Positions 20,171 through 27,131 of a stretch of DNA of 64,000 bases are shown piece by piece. The stretch lies in contig NZ_JAIVAR010000002.1 in the NCBI RefSeq assembly GCF_020171925.1, positions 248,001-312,000 on the forward strand, written 5' to 3'. The position numbers and the translations under genes are program-made. Numbering within the stretch: position 1 is the stretch's first letter; each line of letters begins with the position of its first letter. The DNA comes from Rossellomorea aquimaris (GTDB taxonomy: Bacteria > Bacillota > Bacilli > Bacillales > Bacillaceae_B). The notes below the pieces were generated by a model. That model had not been told where the DNA came from and searched no databases. It was given only the letters and a program-made list of their open reading frames with translations.

Positions 20171-20250
20171 GCTGAACGGGTTCGAGGCTGCTGAAATGCC
20201 ACTACGTTAGAAATTCCTAGTGAAATCTTTTATAATAAAGGGGAATGGAC

Positions 20251-21090
20251 ATGAACCGGACGATGATTACAGCGACGAACACGCTGGGTCAACTGCAGAA
20301 ACAATTGGATATGATCGGTCATAACTTGTCGAATGCTGATACGATCGGCTACAAGCGCCGCGAAGCGACATTTTCCGATTTGTTGGTTCAGAATATCGGG
20401 AATCAGGAGAGGACCAAGGAGGAAATCGGAAGGCTCACTCCTCTCGGGATCAGGTCCGGTACAGGGGCTAAGTTGTCACAGGCGCAATTGATCCTGTCTC
20501 AGGGATCGCTTAATTCAACGGGACGTTCCCTGGACTTTGCCTTGACGGATGAGCGTCAATTTTTCAAGGTGCTTTCACAAGAGGGAGATTCGAATGCTGT
20601 CCGCTATACGAGGGACGGAGCGTTCTTCGTCAGTCCGATGGGGAACGGCGAGTCGATGCTCGTGAATGCGGACGGCTTTCCTGTCCTTGATGAAAAAGAT
20701 GATTACATCACGTTTTCAGAGGACGCAACGGAGTTCAGTTTAGGGGCTGACGGTGTACTCAACATCACGGGACCCGGTACTGAACAACGAGTCAACTTAG
20801 GAATAGTTTCCATTGAAAAACCGCAATTCTTACGTCAATATGGAAGTAACCTTGTAGGCCTTCCTGATAACCTGGACCAATTGGGAGTCGGTGCGGATGA
20901 AGTGCTGACCAACCTGACCGGCGGTGCGAGGACCGGGATCCAGATGGTTCAGAGTTCGCTAGAAGCCTCAAATGTCGATGTCGGAAAAGAAATGACAGAT
21001 ATGCTGAATGTTCAACGATCCTATCAGTTCCAGGCGCGTTCCATCACGCTTGCCGACCAAATGATGGGGCTCGTGAACGGTATACGTTAA
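20251..21090 (+). CDS. flhP: Flagellar hook-basal body protein FlhP
   Basis: Second distal rod protein, 279 residues. It has the same layout as FlhO: N-terminal motif TATNTLGQLQKQLDMIGHNL followed by SNADTIGYKRR, a variable middle, and a C-terminal helix LEASNVDVGKEMTDMLNVQR. The ATG at 20251 is chosen over the ATG at 20245, because the AAAGGGGA site is only one base from the first but seven from the second. It is followed closely by the EpuA-like gene. Confidence 0.93.
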   Translation: MNRTMITATNTLGQLQKQLDMIGHNLSNADTIGYKRREATFSDLLVQNIGNQERTKEEIGRLTPLGIRSGTGAKLSQAQLILSQGSLNSTGRSLDFALTDERQFFKVLSQEGDSNAVRYTRDGAFFVSPMGNGESMLVNADGFPVLDEKDDYITFSEDATEFSLGADGVLNITGPGTEQRVNLGIVSIEKPQFLRQYGSNLVGLPDNLDQLGVGADEVLTNLTGGARTGIQMVQSSLEASNVDVGKEMTDMLNVQRSYQFQARSITLADQMMGLVNGIR

Positions 21091-21105
21091 AAGGAGTCTT
21101 AAGCT

Positions 21106-21384
21106 ATGAGTGAAAAAGAACTGGTACAAGAAGCGAAAACAAGAGAAACAGTCAAAGCGGAAAAGAAGAAGGAAAAGCAAAAGGAAGAGGCAAAACCAAA
21201 GCGCTGGGTGCGCGTCCGGATGCTTCCGATCTGGCTCCGCATCCTACTCGTCATTCTCCTTCTTGCAGCCAGTCTTTCCCTTGGCGCAATAATCGGCTAC
21301 GGAGTCATCGGAGACGGAAACCCAACCGACGTATTCAAAAAAGAAACATGGCAGCATGTTGTTGATATAGTCAAAAAGAAATAA
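21106..21384 (+). CDS. EpuA-like small membrane protein (RNA polymerase subunit beta-type annotation)
   Basis: A 92-residue protein with a highly charged Lys/Glu N-terminal half (residues 1-38) and one membrane segment (about 45-70, IWLRILLVILLLAASLSLGA). It matches the PF11772 (EpuA) family, often labelled 'DNA-directed RNA polymerase subunit beta' without functional support. ATG with AAAAGGAGTCTTAAGCT upstream, 15 bp after flhP. Its function is unknown; the position suggests co-transcription with flhOP. Confidence 0.75.
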   Translation: MSEKELVQEAKTRETVKAEKKKEKQKEEAKPKRWVRVRMLPIWLRILLVILLLAASLSLGAIIGYGVIGDGNPTDVFKKETWQHVVDIVKKK

Positions 21385-21391
21385 CTGTGGG

Positions 21392-21433
21392 AGGCCCGTC
21401 CCTCATCGCTTTAAAGTGGTGAGGGACGGGCCT
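21392..21433. repeat. Palindromic GTACGTCCC-family element acting as terminator
   Basis: Arms AGGCCCGTCCCTCA and TGAGGGACGGGCCT with a 14-base centre TCGCTTTAAAGTGG, then TTTGTCT. The arms differ from the usual GGTACGTCCC at two positions, changed together on both sides so the hairpin is kept. It directly follows the EpuA-like gene and probably ends that transcript. Confidence 0.82.
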
Positions 21434-21504
21434 TTGTCTGCTATTCCATTCTCTTGCTGATTTTTGTACAATGGAGAAAGGAAAGATTACAGGAGGTACA
21501 TACT

Positions 21505-21939
21505 ATGCTTGATATTAATGAGATCAAAGACATCATCCCCCACCGCTATCCATTCTTGCTCGTTGACCGCATCCTTGAGGTTGAAGAAGGCCAAAAAGCG
21601 GTGGGCATCAAAAATGTGACCGCAAACGAAGAGTTCTTCAACGGACACTTCCCGGATTATCCCGTCATGCCTGGAGTCCTGATCGTTGAGGCACTCGCAC
21701 AGGTCGGTGCCGTGGCCATGCTCAAAAAAGAAGAAAACAGAGGTCGTCTCGCATTCTTCACGGGCATCGACAAATGCCGCTTTAAGCGTCAAGTGAAGCC
21801 TGGCGACCAATTGAGGCTTGAAGTGGAGATGACCCGCTTCAAGGGCGCAATCGGTAAAGGAAAAGGCGTCGCGACGGTTGATGGAGAAGTGGCGTGTGAG
21901 CTTGAGATGATGTTTGCGTTGGGTGAGAAGGAAGAATAA
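21505..21939 (+). CDS. fabZ: 3-hydroxyacyl-ACP dehydratase FabZ
   Basis: Dehydratase of type II fatty acid synthesis, cytoplasmic, 144 residues with the hot-dog fold. The catalytic His is in [20 protein letters not shown], whose Glu is the second catalytic residue; the N-terminal [20 protein letters not shown] is also typical. The ATG at 21505 follows AGGAGGTACATACT and gives the usual start MLDINEIK. It lies downstream of flhOP as in B. subtilis. Confidence 0.97.
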   Translation: MLDINEIKDIIPHRYPFLLVDRILEVEEGQKAVGIKNVTANEEFFNGHFPDYPVMPGVLIVEALAQVGAVAMLKKEENRGRLAFFTGIDKCRFKRQVKPGDQLRLEVEMTRFKGAIGKGKGVATVDGEVACELEMMFALGEKEE

Positions 21940-21949
21940 AGATGGTTGG

Positions 21950-21998
21950 AACCGGTTCTGGAGTGGCGATTGGGTCACTGGTGGAGCCGGTTTTTTTG
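21950..21998 (+). terminator. Intrinsic terminator of fabZ
   Basis: AACCGG(TTC) / (GAG)CCGGTT stem with an inner AGTG/CACT pairing, followed by seven T residues. Confidence 0.75.
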
Positions 21999-22039
21999 TT
22001 TTTAGTTGTGGAGGTAAAGTTGTTGGTGCTGTTGGGATC

Positions 22040-22150
22040 GAGCCAGGGTCAGAAGCGGGGGATTGAGCCAGGCTCAAAAGTAAGGAATCGAGCCAGGTTC
22101 AGATGCGGGAAGTTGAGCCAGGCTCAAAAACACAAAAATGAGCCAGGCTC
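22040..22150. repeat. Array of five GAGCC-type palindromes, exact 25-bp period
   Basis: Units at 22040 (GAGCCAGGGTC), 22065, 22115 and 22140 (GAGCCAGGCTC) and 22090 (GAGCCAGGTTC). All steps are 25 bp. The array lies between fabZ and the lipoprotein gene. The remaining 22151-22319 is A/C-rich and carries no recognised gene. Confidence 0.9.
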
Positions 22151-22319
22151 ACCACCACCATCCCATCCCGCCAACCACACCAATCCCCAATTCAAAACGC
22201 CCCACAAAAAAATCCTCCAAACATGCACAAAAACCACAACTTCAGGGAAAGCTAACCACGAAAGACCACATGTTGGTCTTTACACTAAACCTAATACACA
22301 TCGAAAGGAGTCAACCATC

Positions 22320-22625
22320 ATGAGTAAAAAGCTACTATCGATCCTCGGTGGATCTGCACTTGCAGCCATGCTTCTCGTCGGATGTAACATGAATGACCAG
22401 GAGCCTCCTCCGGAAGATAACAATATGGAGGACAACGGAAATATGGATGAAGATATGAATGACAATGACATGAACGACAACGATATGAATGAAGAGAACT
22501 ACCCTGAGTCAGAGGATAAGAACACGCCGACTGACAAAGATGCAACAAAAGATAACAACACGCCTGAAGAAGATATCATTGAAGATGATATTGATATGAA
22601 GGATAAGGATAATAAGGACGAGTAA
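22320..22625 (+). CDS. Acidic Asp/Asn-rich lipoprotein
   Basis: A 101-residue protein with a lipoprotein signal peptide: MSKKLLSILGGSALAAMLL then lipobox VGC, Cys at residue 22. The mature part is almost entirely Asp, Glu, Asn, Met, Lys and Thr, with repeated DMNDNDMND units, so it is probably unstructured and strongly acidic outside the membrane. ATG with AAAGGAGTCAACC upstream. I do not recognise a family; a cation-binding or spore/wall surface role is only a guess. Confidence 0.72.
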   Translation: MSKKLLSILGGSALAAMLLVGCNMNDQEPPPEDNNMEDNGNMDEDMNDNDMNDNDMNEENYPESEDKNTPTDKDATKDNNTPEEDIIEDDIDMKDKDNKDE

Positions 22626-22627
22626 GA

Positions 22628-22664
22628 ATTAAAGCGTAGAGGCTATGTGCTTCTACGCTTTAAT
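22628..22664. terminator. Bidirectional terminator between lipoprotein and sortase genes
   Basis: AATTAAAGCGTAGA / TCTACGCTTTAATT stem, A-run on one side and T-run on the other, between convergent genes; it overlaps the sortase stop codon. Confidence 0.88.
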
Positions 22665-23250
22665 TTATTCGTCTTGCATTGATGATGTAGCGTTCTTCGG
22701 TACTTGAGAGGTATTCGAAGGGATAGCAAGTGGATAATGTAAGGATTTCTTCAGGTGTGGTGGGTTGTAGCACAGATACATCGGTTTCTTTGACAATGAC
22801 CGTCTCAAATACTTCATATCGATAAGTTCCCGATTTCATCTCAAGGAGCAGTTGATCTCCTTTTTCAATTTTGCCCATTTGTTTGAATACGGTGTCTCGA
22901 TGTCCGGCCAAGAAGATCCGATCATTTTGTCCCGGTAATTTAGTTTTTGGATGATGACCTACACCTTTTTCTAACTCTTCTTCATCGGTGCCTTCAATGA
23001 TAGGCAACTCCTTATTTAGTTTGGGGATGGTAAGTATTCCGATTGTGTCATCTTGCGAAAAAGAATAAGTTAATTCATTTTCTTTATTCCCAATGATATC
23101 AATATCTGGTTTAACAATGGCTTTTGCATCAAGTAAAGATTTTTTTGCCTGCACCTCTTGCCCTAAAAGTTGCAAGGTAGAATATCCAAGAAGAGAACTG
23201 CCCCCTACTAATAGAAAAATACTCAATATAGTCAGTAAATTACTTCTCAC
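22660..23250 (-). CDS. Class D sortase
   Basis: Membrane-bound transpeptidase that anchors LPXTG-type surface proteins. It has 196 residues, one N-terminal membrane segment (about residues 7-28) and a sortase domain with the catalytic His in FLAGHRDT, the Cys in TLSTCYP and the Arg in ERYIINARRI. The GTG at 23250 is chosen, with AGAAGGAG eight bases upstream; an in-frame ATG at 23301 lies well inside the upstream regulator gene. It overlaps that regulator by 11 bp, so the two are translationally coupled. The divergent LPYTG protein is the likely substrate. Confidence 0.9.
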   Translation of the reverse strand: MRSNLLTILSIFLLVGGSSLLGYSTLQLLGQEVQAKKSLLDAKAIVKPDIDIIGNKENELTYSFSQDDTIGILTIPKLNKELPIIEGTDEEELEKGVGHHPKTKLPGQNDRIFLAGHRDTVFKQMGKIEKGDQLLLEMKSGTYRYEVFETVIVKETDVSVLQPTTPEEILTLSTCYPFEYLSSTEERYIINARRIN

Positions 23251-23569
23251 TAACTTGACTCCTTCTGAAATGAATGTATTGAATATATTCGAGGAATTCA
23301 TGTTTTGTAAGTCCTTCTTCTATTGCTCTTTGTACAAGTTGAAGCCATTCTTCATCAATCACCGTTTCCTCCGTTCTGAATTCTAAAAGCTGACTGAGTG
23401 AAATTTCTAAGGTGTCCGCTAGTTTTTGGAGGACTCTGATGCTTGGATTTTTTTGAATTCCTCTCTCTATGGAACTTATATAAGACTTCGAAATCCCAGC
23501 TAAATGAGACAATTCATTTATGGTAATCCCTCTAACATCCCTATAATGTTTTAAGACATCACCTACCAT
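23240..23569 (-). CDS. SinR-like transcriptional regulator
   Basis: A 109-residue protein with an XRE helix-turn-helix (INELSHLAGISKSYISSIER, about residues 16-35) and a C-terminal Sin-type dimerisation segment (DEEWLQLVQRAIEEGLTKHE, then FLEYI). It resembles SinR over its whole length but is clearly distinct from the second copy at 25.2-25.5 kb. ATG at 23569 with AAAGGA upstream. The gene overlaps the sortase gene and diverges from the LPYTG surface protein, so it probably controls both. The shared Sin segment means SinI could also bind it. Confidence 0.87.
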   Translation of the reverse strand: MVGDVLKHYRDVRGITINELSHLAGISKSYISSIERGIQKNPSIRVLQKLADTLEISLSQLLEFRTEETVIDEEWLQLVQRAIEEGLTKHEFLEYIQYIHFRRSQVSEK

Positions 23570-23606
23570 ATAAATCAATCCTTTCACGCTTAATTAAATT
23601 CATTAT

Positions 23607-23760
23607 ATAGAACAATTTATTTTTTATAAAAAACAAAAAAGAGAGTATACAGCAGTATGTTCAATATAGAGAACGAATGAGTGTAATTTCAGTTAGAAAA
23701 TAAAGAATTTTAGAACTTTTAAAAAGAATCATTGATAAGTATACTTGAACGTATAGTTCA
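23607..23760. promoter_or_regulatory. Candidate SinR-type operators between regulator and surface gene
   Basis: GTTCAATATAGAGAAC at 23659-23674 is an inverted GTTC/GAAC pair and includes AGAGAAC, which matches the reverse of the SinR box GTTCTYT. TGAACGTATAGTTCA at 23746-23760 is a 5-bp-arm palindrome of the same GAAC/GTTC type. A further TAGAACA is at about 23608. All lie in the divergent control region. Confidence 0.45.
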
Positions 23761-23806
23761 CTAAAACGAACAAAAGTGTTAATACTCTATCTAAAGGAGA
23801 CTTTAT

Positions 23807-24472
23807 ATGGGAGAAAAATATAAAGGGATATCGATCCTATTCTTATTAATCTTCATCTTGTTTCCTGGTCTGGTGGAAGCTGAAGGAAGTATCATAAGTG
23901 AACAAAAAAATATTGATATCTCAACCAGCCCCTCTACCACCTTATTTTACCTTACAAATGTAGAGCCTGGGGATAAGATGTCGAGGGTGGTAACGATCTA
24001 TAACAAAGGGAAAGACGATTTCAGTTATCTCTACTCTACTGAGTTCCTAAAAGGATCAGAAAATTTTTACAATGAGCTATTAATAGAAGTGAGCAATGAG
24101 GATAAGGTTTTAGTGAAAGGAAAATTAAAGGACTTGAATGAGTTAGATGCCCGGGAGCTGAAAAGCAACTCCTCTGAGATACTTCATTTCCTAGTAGAAA
24201 TTCCATATGAACTCGGTAACGAATTCCAAGGTTTATCGACCGAATTCCAATTCAACTTCTCTGTTGAAGGACCGTTGGGAATAGCTTCTCCAGGCAACGG
24301 AGATGGAGTATTACCTTATACTGGAACTATTTACTACAAGTTAATCGTAGCCGGAATCATACTTATTGTCGCTGGCATAAGCCTATACATCTTTACTAAA
24401 AGAAAGAACGTACAATTCGCACCACCGATTAAGCTTTCAAAAATTTCCTTAAAACAAAGGAAGGAAGTGTAG
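23807..24472 (+). CDS. LPYTG-anchored surface protein
   Basis: A 221-residue secreted protein. It has a signal peptide (residues 1-25, cleavage near VEAEG), an extracellular beta-rich domain starting at about residue 40 (TLFYLTNVEPGDKMSRVVTI), and a C-terminal sorting signal: LPYTG near residue 169, a hydrophobic helix (YYKLIVAGIILIVAGISLYI) and a positive KRK tail. The early part resembles TasA/CalY-type matrix proteins in placing 'PGD' before a conserved Tyr/Asn-rich strand, but I cannot prove homology. It is divergent from the SinR-like/sortase pair and is the obvious sortase substrate. Confidence 0.82.
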   Translation: MGEKYKGISILFLLIFILFPGLVEAEGSIISEQKNIDISTSPSTTLFYLTNVEPGDKMSRVVTIYNKGKDDFSYLYSTEFLKGSENFYNELLIEVSNEDKVLVKGKLKDLNELDARELKSNSSEILHFLVEIPYELGNEFQGLSTEFQFNFSVEGPLGIASPGNGDGVLPYTGTIYYKLIVAGIILIVAGISLYIFTKRKNVQFAPPIKLSKISLKQRKEV

Positions 24473-24473
24473 A

Positions 24474-24677
24474 ATGTATAAGAAAATATGCTCAAGGTGT
24501 ACCAGATCTTCTTATAGTAGTAGTGAAACAGGAATTTGGATTTGTCCATCCTGTGGGAATGACTTAACACGCCAAATACTACTATCTTCCAGACCCTACC
24601 GAAATATCAAACCGAAAGTCCCGCCTTTAAAAAAGAACATAGAAGTTTACCTTAAATGCAGTAACAAAATTCAATAA
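24474..24677 (+). CDS. Small zinc-ribbon protein
   Basis: A 67-residue protein with CSRC at residues 6-9 and CPSC at about 29-32, a likely zinc ribbon. The C-terminal half is basic, with a third Cys near the end. ATG one base after the stop of the LPYTG gene, with AAGGAAGGAAGTG upstream, so it is co-transcribed. The function is unknown; similar short zinc-ribbon genes are often hypothetical. Confidence 0.65.
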   Translation: MYKKICSRCTRSSYSSSETGIWICPSCGNDLTRQILLSSRPYRNIKPKVPPLKKNIEVYLKCSNKIQ

Positions 24678-24833
24678 TCTACTCAGTAATTCGACATTGT
24701 TTCAAACCCAGCAATCCACTAAATGGAGGGTTTACTCAAGTCTAGTGAAAATGAAAGAGATACTTGTAGAAAAAAGTGGTAAATAAGTTGTCAGAAAAGA
24801 CAAAAAACAACAAAGAAAAACAATGAAAATAAG

Positions 24834-24839
24834 TATAAT
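24834..24839 (+). promoter_or_regulatory. Candidate -10 element of the riboswitch-sinI transcript
   Basis: TATAAT just upstream of the aptamer, which would start transcription near 24846. No good -35 is present 17 bp upstream, so activation or an alternative sigma factor is possible. Confidence 0.4.
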
Positions 24840-24850
24840 GGTCTTAGGAC

Positions 24851-24985
24851 AAAGGATACGTCAGAGAAAGGCAAACTTATCGAAAGGTAGGGACGCAAAG
24901 TCACAGATCTACTGTATGCTGCATTTACATAAAAAAGAGAAAACGCGGTATATTATGATGGCTGGACTGCCTGAAATACTGACAT
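24851..24985 (+). ncRNA. Cyclic-di-GMP-I (GEMM) riboswitch upstream of sinI
   Basis: The aptamer core matches the GEMM-I consensus by eye. GGCAAAC is at 24870-24876, a stem CUUAUC/GGUAGG is closed by the GAAA tetraloop at 24882-24885, and GGGACGCAAAG is at 24890-24900. A long second helix (TACTGTATGC with GCGGTATATTA) follows, ending in a short hairpin ATGGCTGGACTGCC (24958-24971) at the place of the tetraloop receptor. Downstream, AAATAC/GTATTT forms a hairpin next to the AGGAGGG of sinI, which suggests control of translation; no clear poly-U terminator was found. Confidence 0.82.
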
Positions 24986-25006
24986 GTATTTTAGGAGGGA
25001 ATAAAA

Positions 25007-25138
25007 GTGGACAAAGAGCTGGATTTGGAGTGGGTAGAACTAATCAAGGAAGCATTCTATGCAGGTATATCCAAGGAAGAAATCAGAGATTATTTAGAAA
25101 GTAACAAGAATAAAGAGACAAAATACAAAGCAGTATAA
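25007..25138 (+). CDS. sinI: SinI-like antirepressor
   Basis: A 43-residue protein starting at a GTG with AGGAGGG upstream. The segment ELDLEWVELIKEAFYAGISK, followed by EEIRDYL, closely resembles the helical hairpin of B. subtilis SinI, which binds SinR and takes it off DNA. It also resembles the dimerisation segments of both SinR-type proteins encoded here. The gene is preceded by the cyclic-di-GMP-type aptamer and faces sinR, whereas in B. subtilis sinI lies just upstream of sinR in the same direction. Confidence 0.88.
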   Translation: MDKELDLEWVELIKEAFYAGISKEEIRDYLESNKNKETKYKAV

Positions 25139-25144
25139 AAGATG

Positions 25145-25177
25145 AAAGTCTTGCGATGAAGCAAGACTTTATTTATT
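25145..25177. terminator. Terminator between convergent sinI and sinR
   Basis: AAAGTCTTGC / GCAAGACTTT perfect stem with a GATGAA loop, followed by ATTTATT. It overlaps the sinR stop codon. Confidence 0.82.
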
Positions 25178-25489
25178 GCCCAATTTCCATTTATTAAACT
25201 CGATGAATTCGCGGAATTGCTCCTTGGTAATGCCGGAATCCATGGCTTCTTCTGCGATCTTGAGCCATTCTCGATCGACTTGTTTCTCTTCTGATTCATC
25301 GTGCAATAAAGCGTCCATCGAGATTCCCAAAGCGGCAGATACTTTTTCCAAGAACTGAATGGATGGGTTCTTCTGGATGTTTCGTTCAATGGAGCTTAAA
25401 TATGATTTGGCCACGCCGGCCTTTTCAGCCAATTCTGTCATGGACATTCGTTTTTCCTGCCTGTACTTTTTCACTCTTTCCCCAATCAT
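25169..25489 (-). CDS. sinR: Biofilm master repressor SinR
   Basis: A 106-residue DNA-binding repressor. Its XRE domain (MIGERVKKYRQEKRMSMTEL, AEKAGVAKSYLSSIERNIQK) is nearly the same as that of B. subtilis SinR. The C-terminal Sin dimerisation domain is DREWLKIAEEAMDSGITKEQ, then FREFIEFNKWK. The ATG at 25489 matches the B. subtilis N-terminus; a GTG nine bases upstream is also possible. SinR represses matrix genes until bound by SinI. It is convergent with sinI and so is not under the sinI riboswitch. Confidence 0.93.
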   Translation of the reverse strand: MIGERVKKYRQEKRMSMTELAEKAGVAKSYLSSIERNIQKNPSIQFLEKVSAALGISMDALLHDESEEKQVDREWLKIAEEAMDSGITKEQFREFIEFNKWKLGNK

Positions 25490-25588
25490 CGCGGACACCT
25501 ACCTACTCTTTAAAAAACAAATTAACTATAAACCATTATAGCAAAAAGTTATCATGGACTCTAGCGGATATAACGATATTTCGTAATA

Positions 25589-26032
25589 TTATCGGACGCT
25601 AGGCTTCGATGTTGCTGGAATGCGAGGCTTGGACACCATCTTTTCACGGAATTCCTTTATGAGTTGTTCACCGGAATAGCCTTTTTGCACCAAGTCATCC
25701 AATAGTAGCTCAGCGTATTCATTGCGCTGCTTCTTTAAATGACCTTCGAATAAAACACTGATTCGGCCATTCATTTTCTTGATCCCTCGGATGGATGTCA
25801 TGAAAGCGGCAGGATCGTTCGCTTTGTGTGAAATGACGACTTGAATTTCCAAGTCATCCGACTGTTGCTGTGCCCTTCGGAAAAAATCAATGTATTTCTC
25901 CGGCATATAAGTCTCCACTAGCCAGGTCCTATTCTCATCCTCTTTATTGATGATCAAGCCGTCCTCGATGTCGAAATCCTGAAGGTCATCATTATCCACT
26001 ACCTGAAGTGAAATCACTTTAAAGGTTTTCAT
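25589..26032 (-). CDS. ywpF: YwpF family protein
   Basis: A 147-residue cytoplasmic protein with the family signature DGLIINKEDENRTWLVE near residue 25 and MNGRISVLFEGHLKKQRNEY near residue 87. It is equivalent to B. subtilis YwpF, of unknown function, which also lies next to ssbB. ATG with GGGAGATGTTCGTTC upstream. It is divergent from ssbB, sharing a control region with a set of inverted repeats. Confidence 0.85.
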   Translation of the reverse strand: MKTFKVISLQVVDNDDLQDFDIEDGLIINKEDENRTWLVETYMPEKYIDFFRRAQQQSDDLEIQVVISHKANDPAAFMTSIRGIKKMNGRISVLFEGHLKKQRNEYAELLLDDLVQKGYSGEQLIKEFREKMVSKPRIPATSKPSVR

Positions 26033-26123
26033 GAACGAACATCTCCCATAAAAAGGTTTTTGTTAAAAAAATTATATCATAGAGGGAATAGAACTCATAA
26101 CATCAAATTGTGTTAAAAAAGGT

Positions 26124-26225
26124 GAATTTCCGATATTCCGTACTGTTAAACCGCAGAATATTGGAAATTCCCCTAAGGTAATTTGCTGAATTTGCACGTG
26201 TTTTGCACGTGAATTATGGAAATTC
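26124..26225. promoter_or_regulatory. Three-copy inverted-repeat operator region upstream of ssbB
   Basis: GAATTTCCGATATTC at 26124-26138 is the inverted form of GAATATTGGAAATTC at 26156-26170, and GAATTATGGAAATTC lies at 26211-26225. Between the last two, TTTGCACGTG occurs twice 11 bp apart (CACGTG at 26195 and 26206). I found no clear ComK box (AAAA-N5-TTTT). The binding protein is unknown. Confidence 0.55.
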
Positions 26226-26296
26226 ACTGTTTTACAAGAGTAGAAAAGAGATTGTAAGATGAAAACATTCCAGGGAGAAAGGAGTGTTTTTGATAG

Positions 26297-26671
26297 TTGA
26301 TAAATCAAGTGACCCTCGTAGGCAGGCTGACAAAAGATCCGGGAGCAAGGAGAACGATGGAAGGCAGGACGGTCATGAGTGTGACCGTTGCCGTCAATCG
26401 TCATTTTAAGAATCAGCAGGGCCAGGTGGAAGCCGATTTCGTGTTGTGCAAATTATGGAATAAAGCGGCGGAAAACATGGAAAAGTATTGCCGTAAGGGA
26501 TCGGTCGTCGGTATCACCGGCAGGATCCAAACAAGGAATTATGAAAATGATCAGGGGAAGCGAGTCTATGTCACCGAAGTGGTTGCTGAATCGATCCGGT
26601 TCCTTGATCCGAAGCCAACGCAGACTGATAGCGGGCAGGCCCCGAAAGAAACGGTCGAGCTACCATTTTAA
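26297..26671 (+). CDS. ssbB: Single-stranded DNA-binding protein SsbB
   Basis: A 124-residue OB-fold protein: INQVTLVGRLTKDPGARRTM, VAVNRHFKNQQGQVEADFVL, ITGRIQTRNYENDQGKRVYV. It has the short C-terminus of the competence type, ending in VELPF, unlike the long acidic tail of SsbA. The start is a TTG at 26297 immediately after an in-frame stop; AAAGGAG lies 12 bases upstream, a long but usable spacing. SsbB protects incoming single-stranded DNA during transformation in B. subtilis. Synteny with ywpF supports the assignment. Confidence 0.92.
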   Translation: MINQVTLVGRLTKDPGARRTMEGRTVMSVTVAVNRHFKNQQGQVEADFVLCKLWNKAAENMEKYCRKGSVVGITGRIQTRNYENDQGKRVYVTEVVAESIRFLDPKPTQTDSGQAPKETVELPF

Positions 26672-26706
26672 TTGAGCAAAGCAAAAATGAGAAGGGAGGG
26701 GACCAT

Positions 26707-26880
26707 ATGGCGACCCTGCAATCGCTCGAACAGCGAATCGACCGGCTTGAAAAGTTGAACGAGGAACTGATCAAGAAAGTGGCACGAACCAATGTTGAGC
26801 TATTCTACCTCTCGCAGCGGGTGACGGCGCTTGAACAAGGATACGAATATCCCAAGGCACCGCTGCAAACGACGTCGTAG
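26707..26880 (+). CDS. Small coiled-coil protein downstream of ssbB
   Basis: A 57-residue protein, MATLQSLEQRIDRLEKLNEE and onward, with Leu/Ile heptads over residues 4-45 that indicate a short coiled coil, then a Pro/Thr tail. ATG with AGAAGGGAGGGGACC upstream, a very strong site, 36 bp after ssbB, so it is likely co-transcribed. I do not recognise a family. Similar short coiled-coil proteins often form oligomers or act as adaptors. Confidence 0.65.
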   Translation: MATLQSLEQRIDRLEKLNEELIKKVARTNVELFYLSQRVTALEQGYEYPKAPLQTTS

Positions 26881-27100
26881 TAACACTTCGTAGTAATCTC
26901 CATCCTAGATTTCCACACGTTTAACTCCATCCTAGAACCATCTCCACGAACATGTTTTCATCCAACCTATAAGTACGTTGTCTCAAATTCCAATCGAATT
27001 GTTTTCACCGCGTCATTCCTCTAACAGCCCTCGTTAGATATAGAATTGCGTGAATAAGTAGTGTAGTAAATGTAGTTCCCCAATATGTCTTCATGTTAGG

Positions 27101-27131
27101 GCCGGTTTCTTTTGAGATCGGCTGTTTTTTT
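27101..27131 (+). terminator. Intrinsic terminator downstream of the ssbB unit
   Basis: GCCGGTTTC / GAGATCGGC stem with a TTTT loop, followed by a T-run. The stretch 26881-27100 upstream of it has no recognised gene. Confidence 0.7.

Noticed and set aside
24823..25104. A 93-residue open frame starting at 24823
   Set aside because: It runs through the riboswitch aptamer and overlaps sinI in another frame; no ribosome site.
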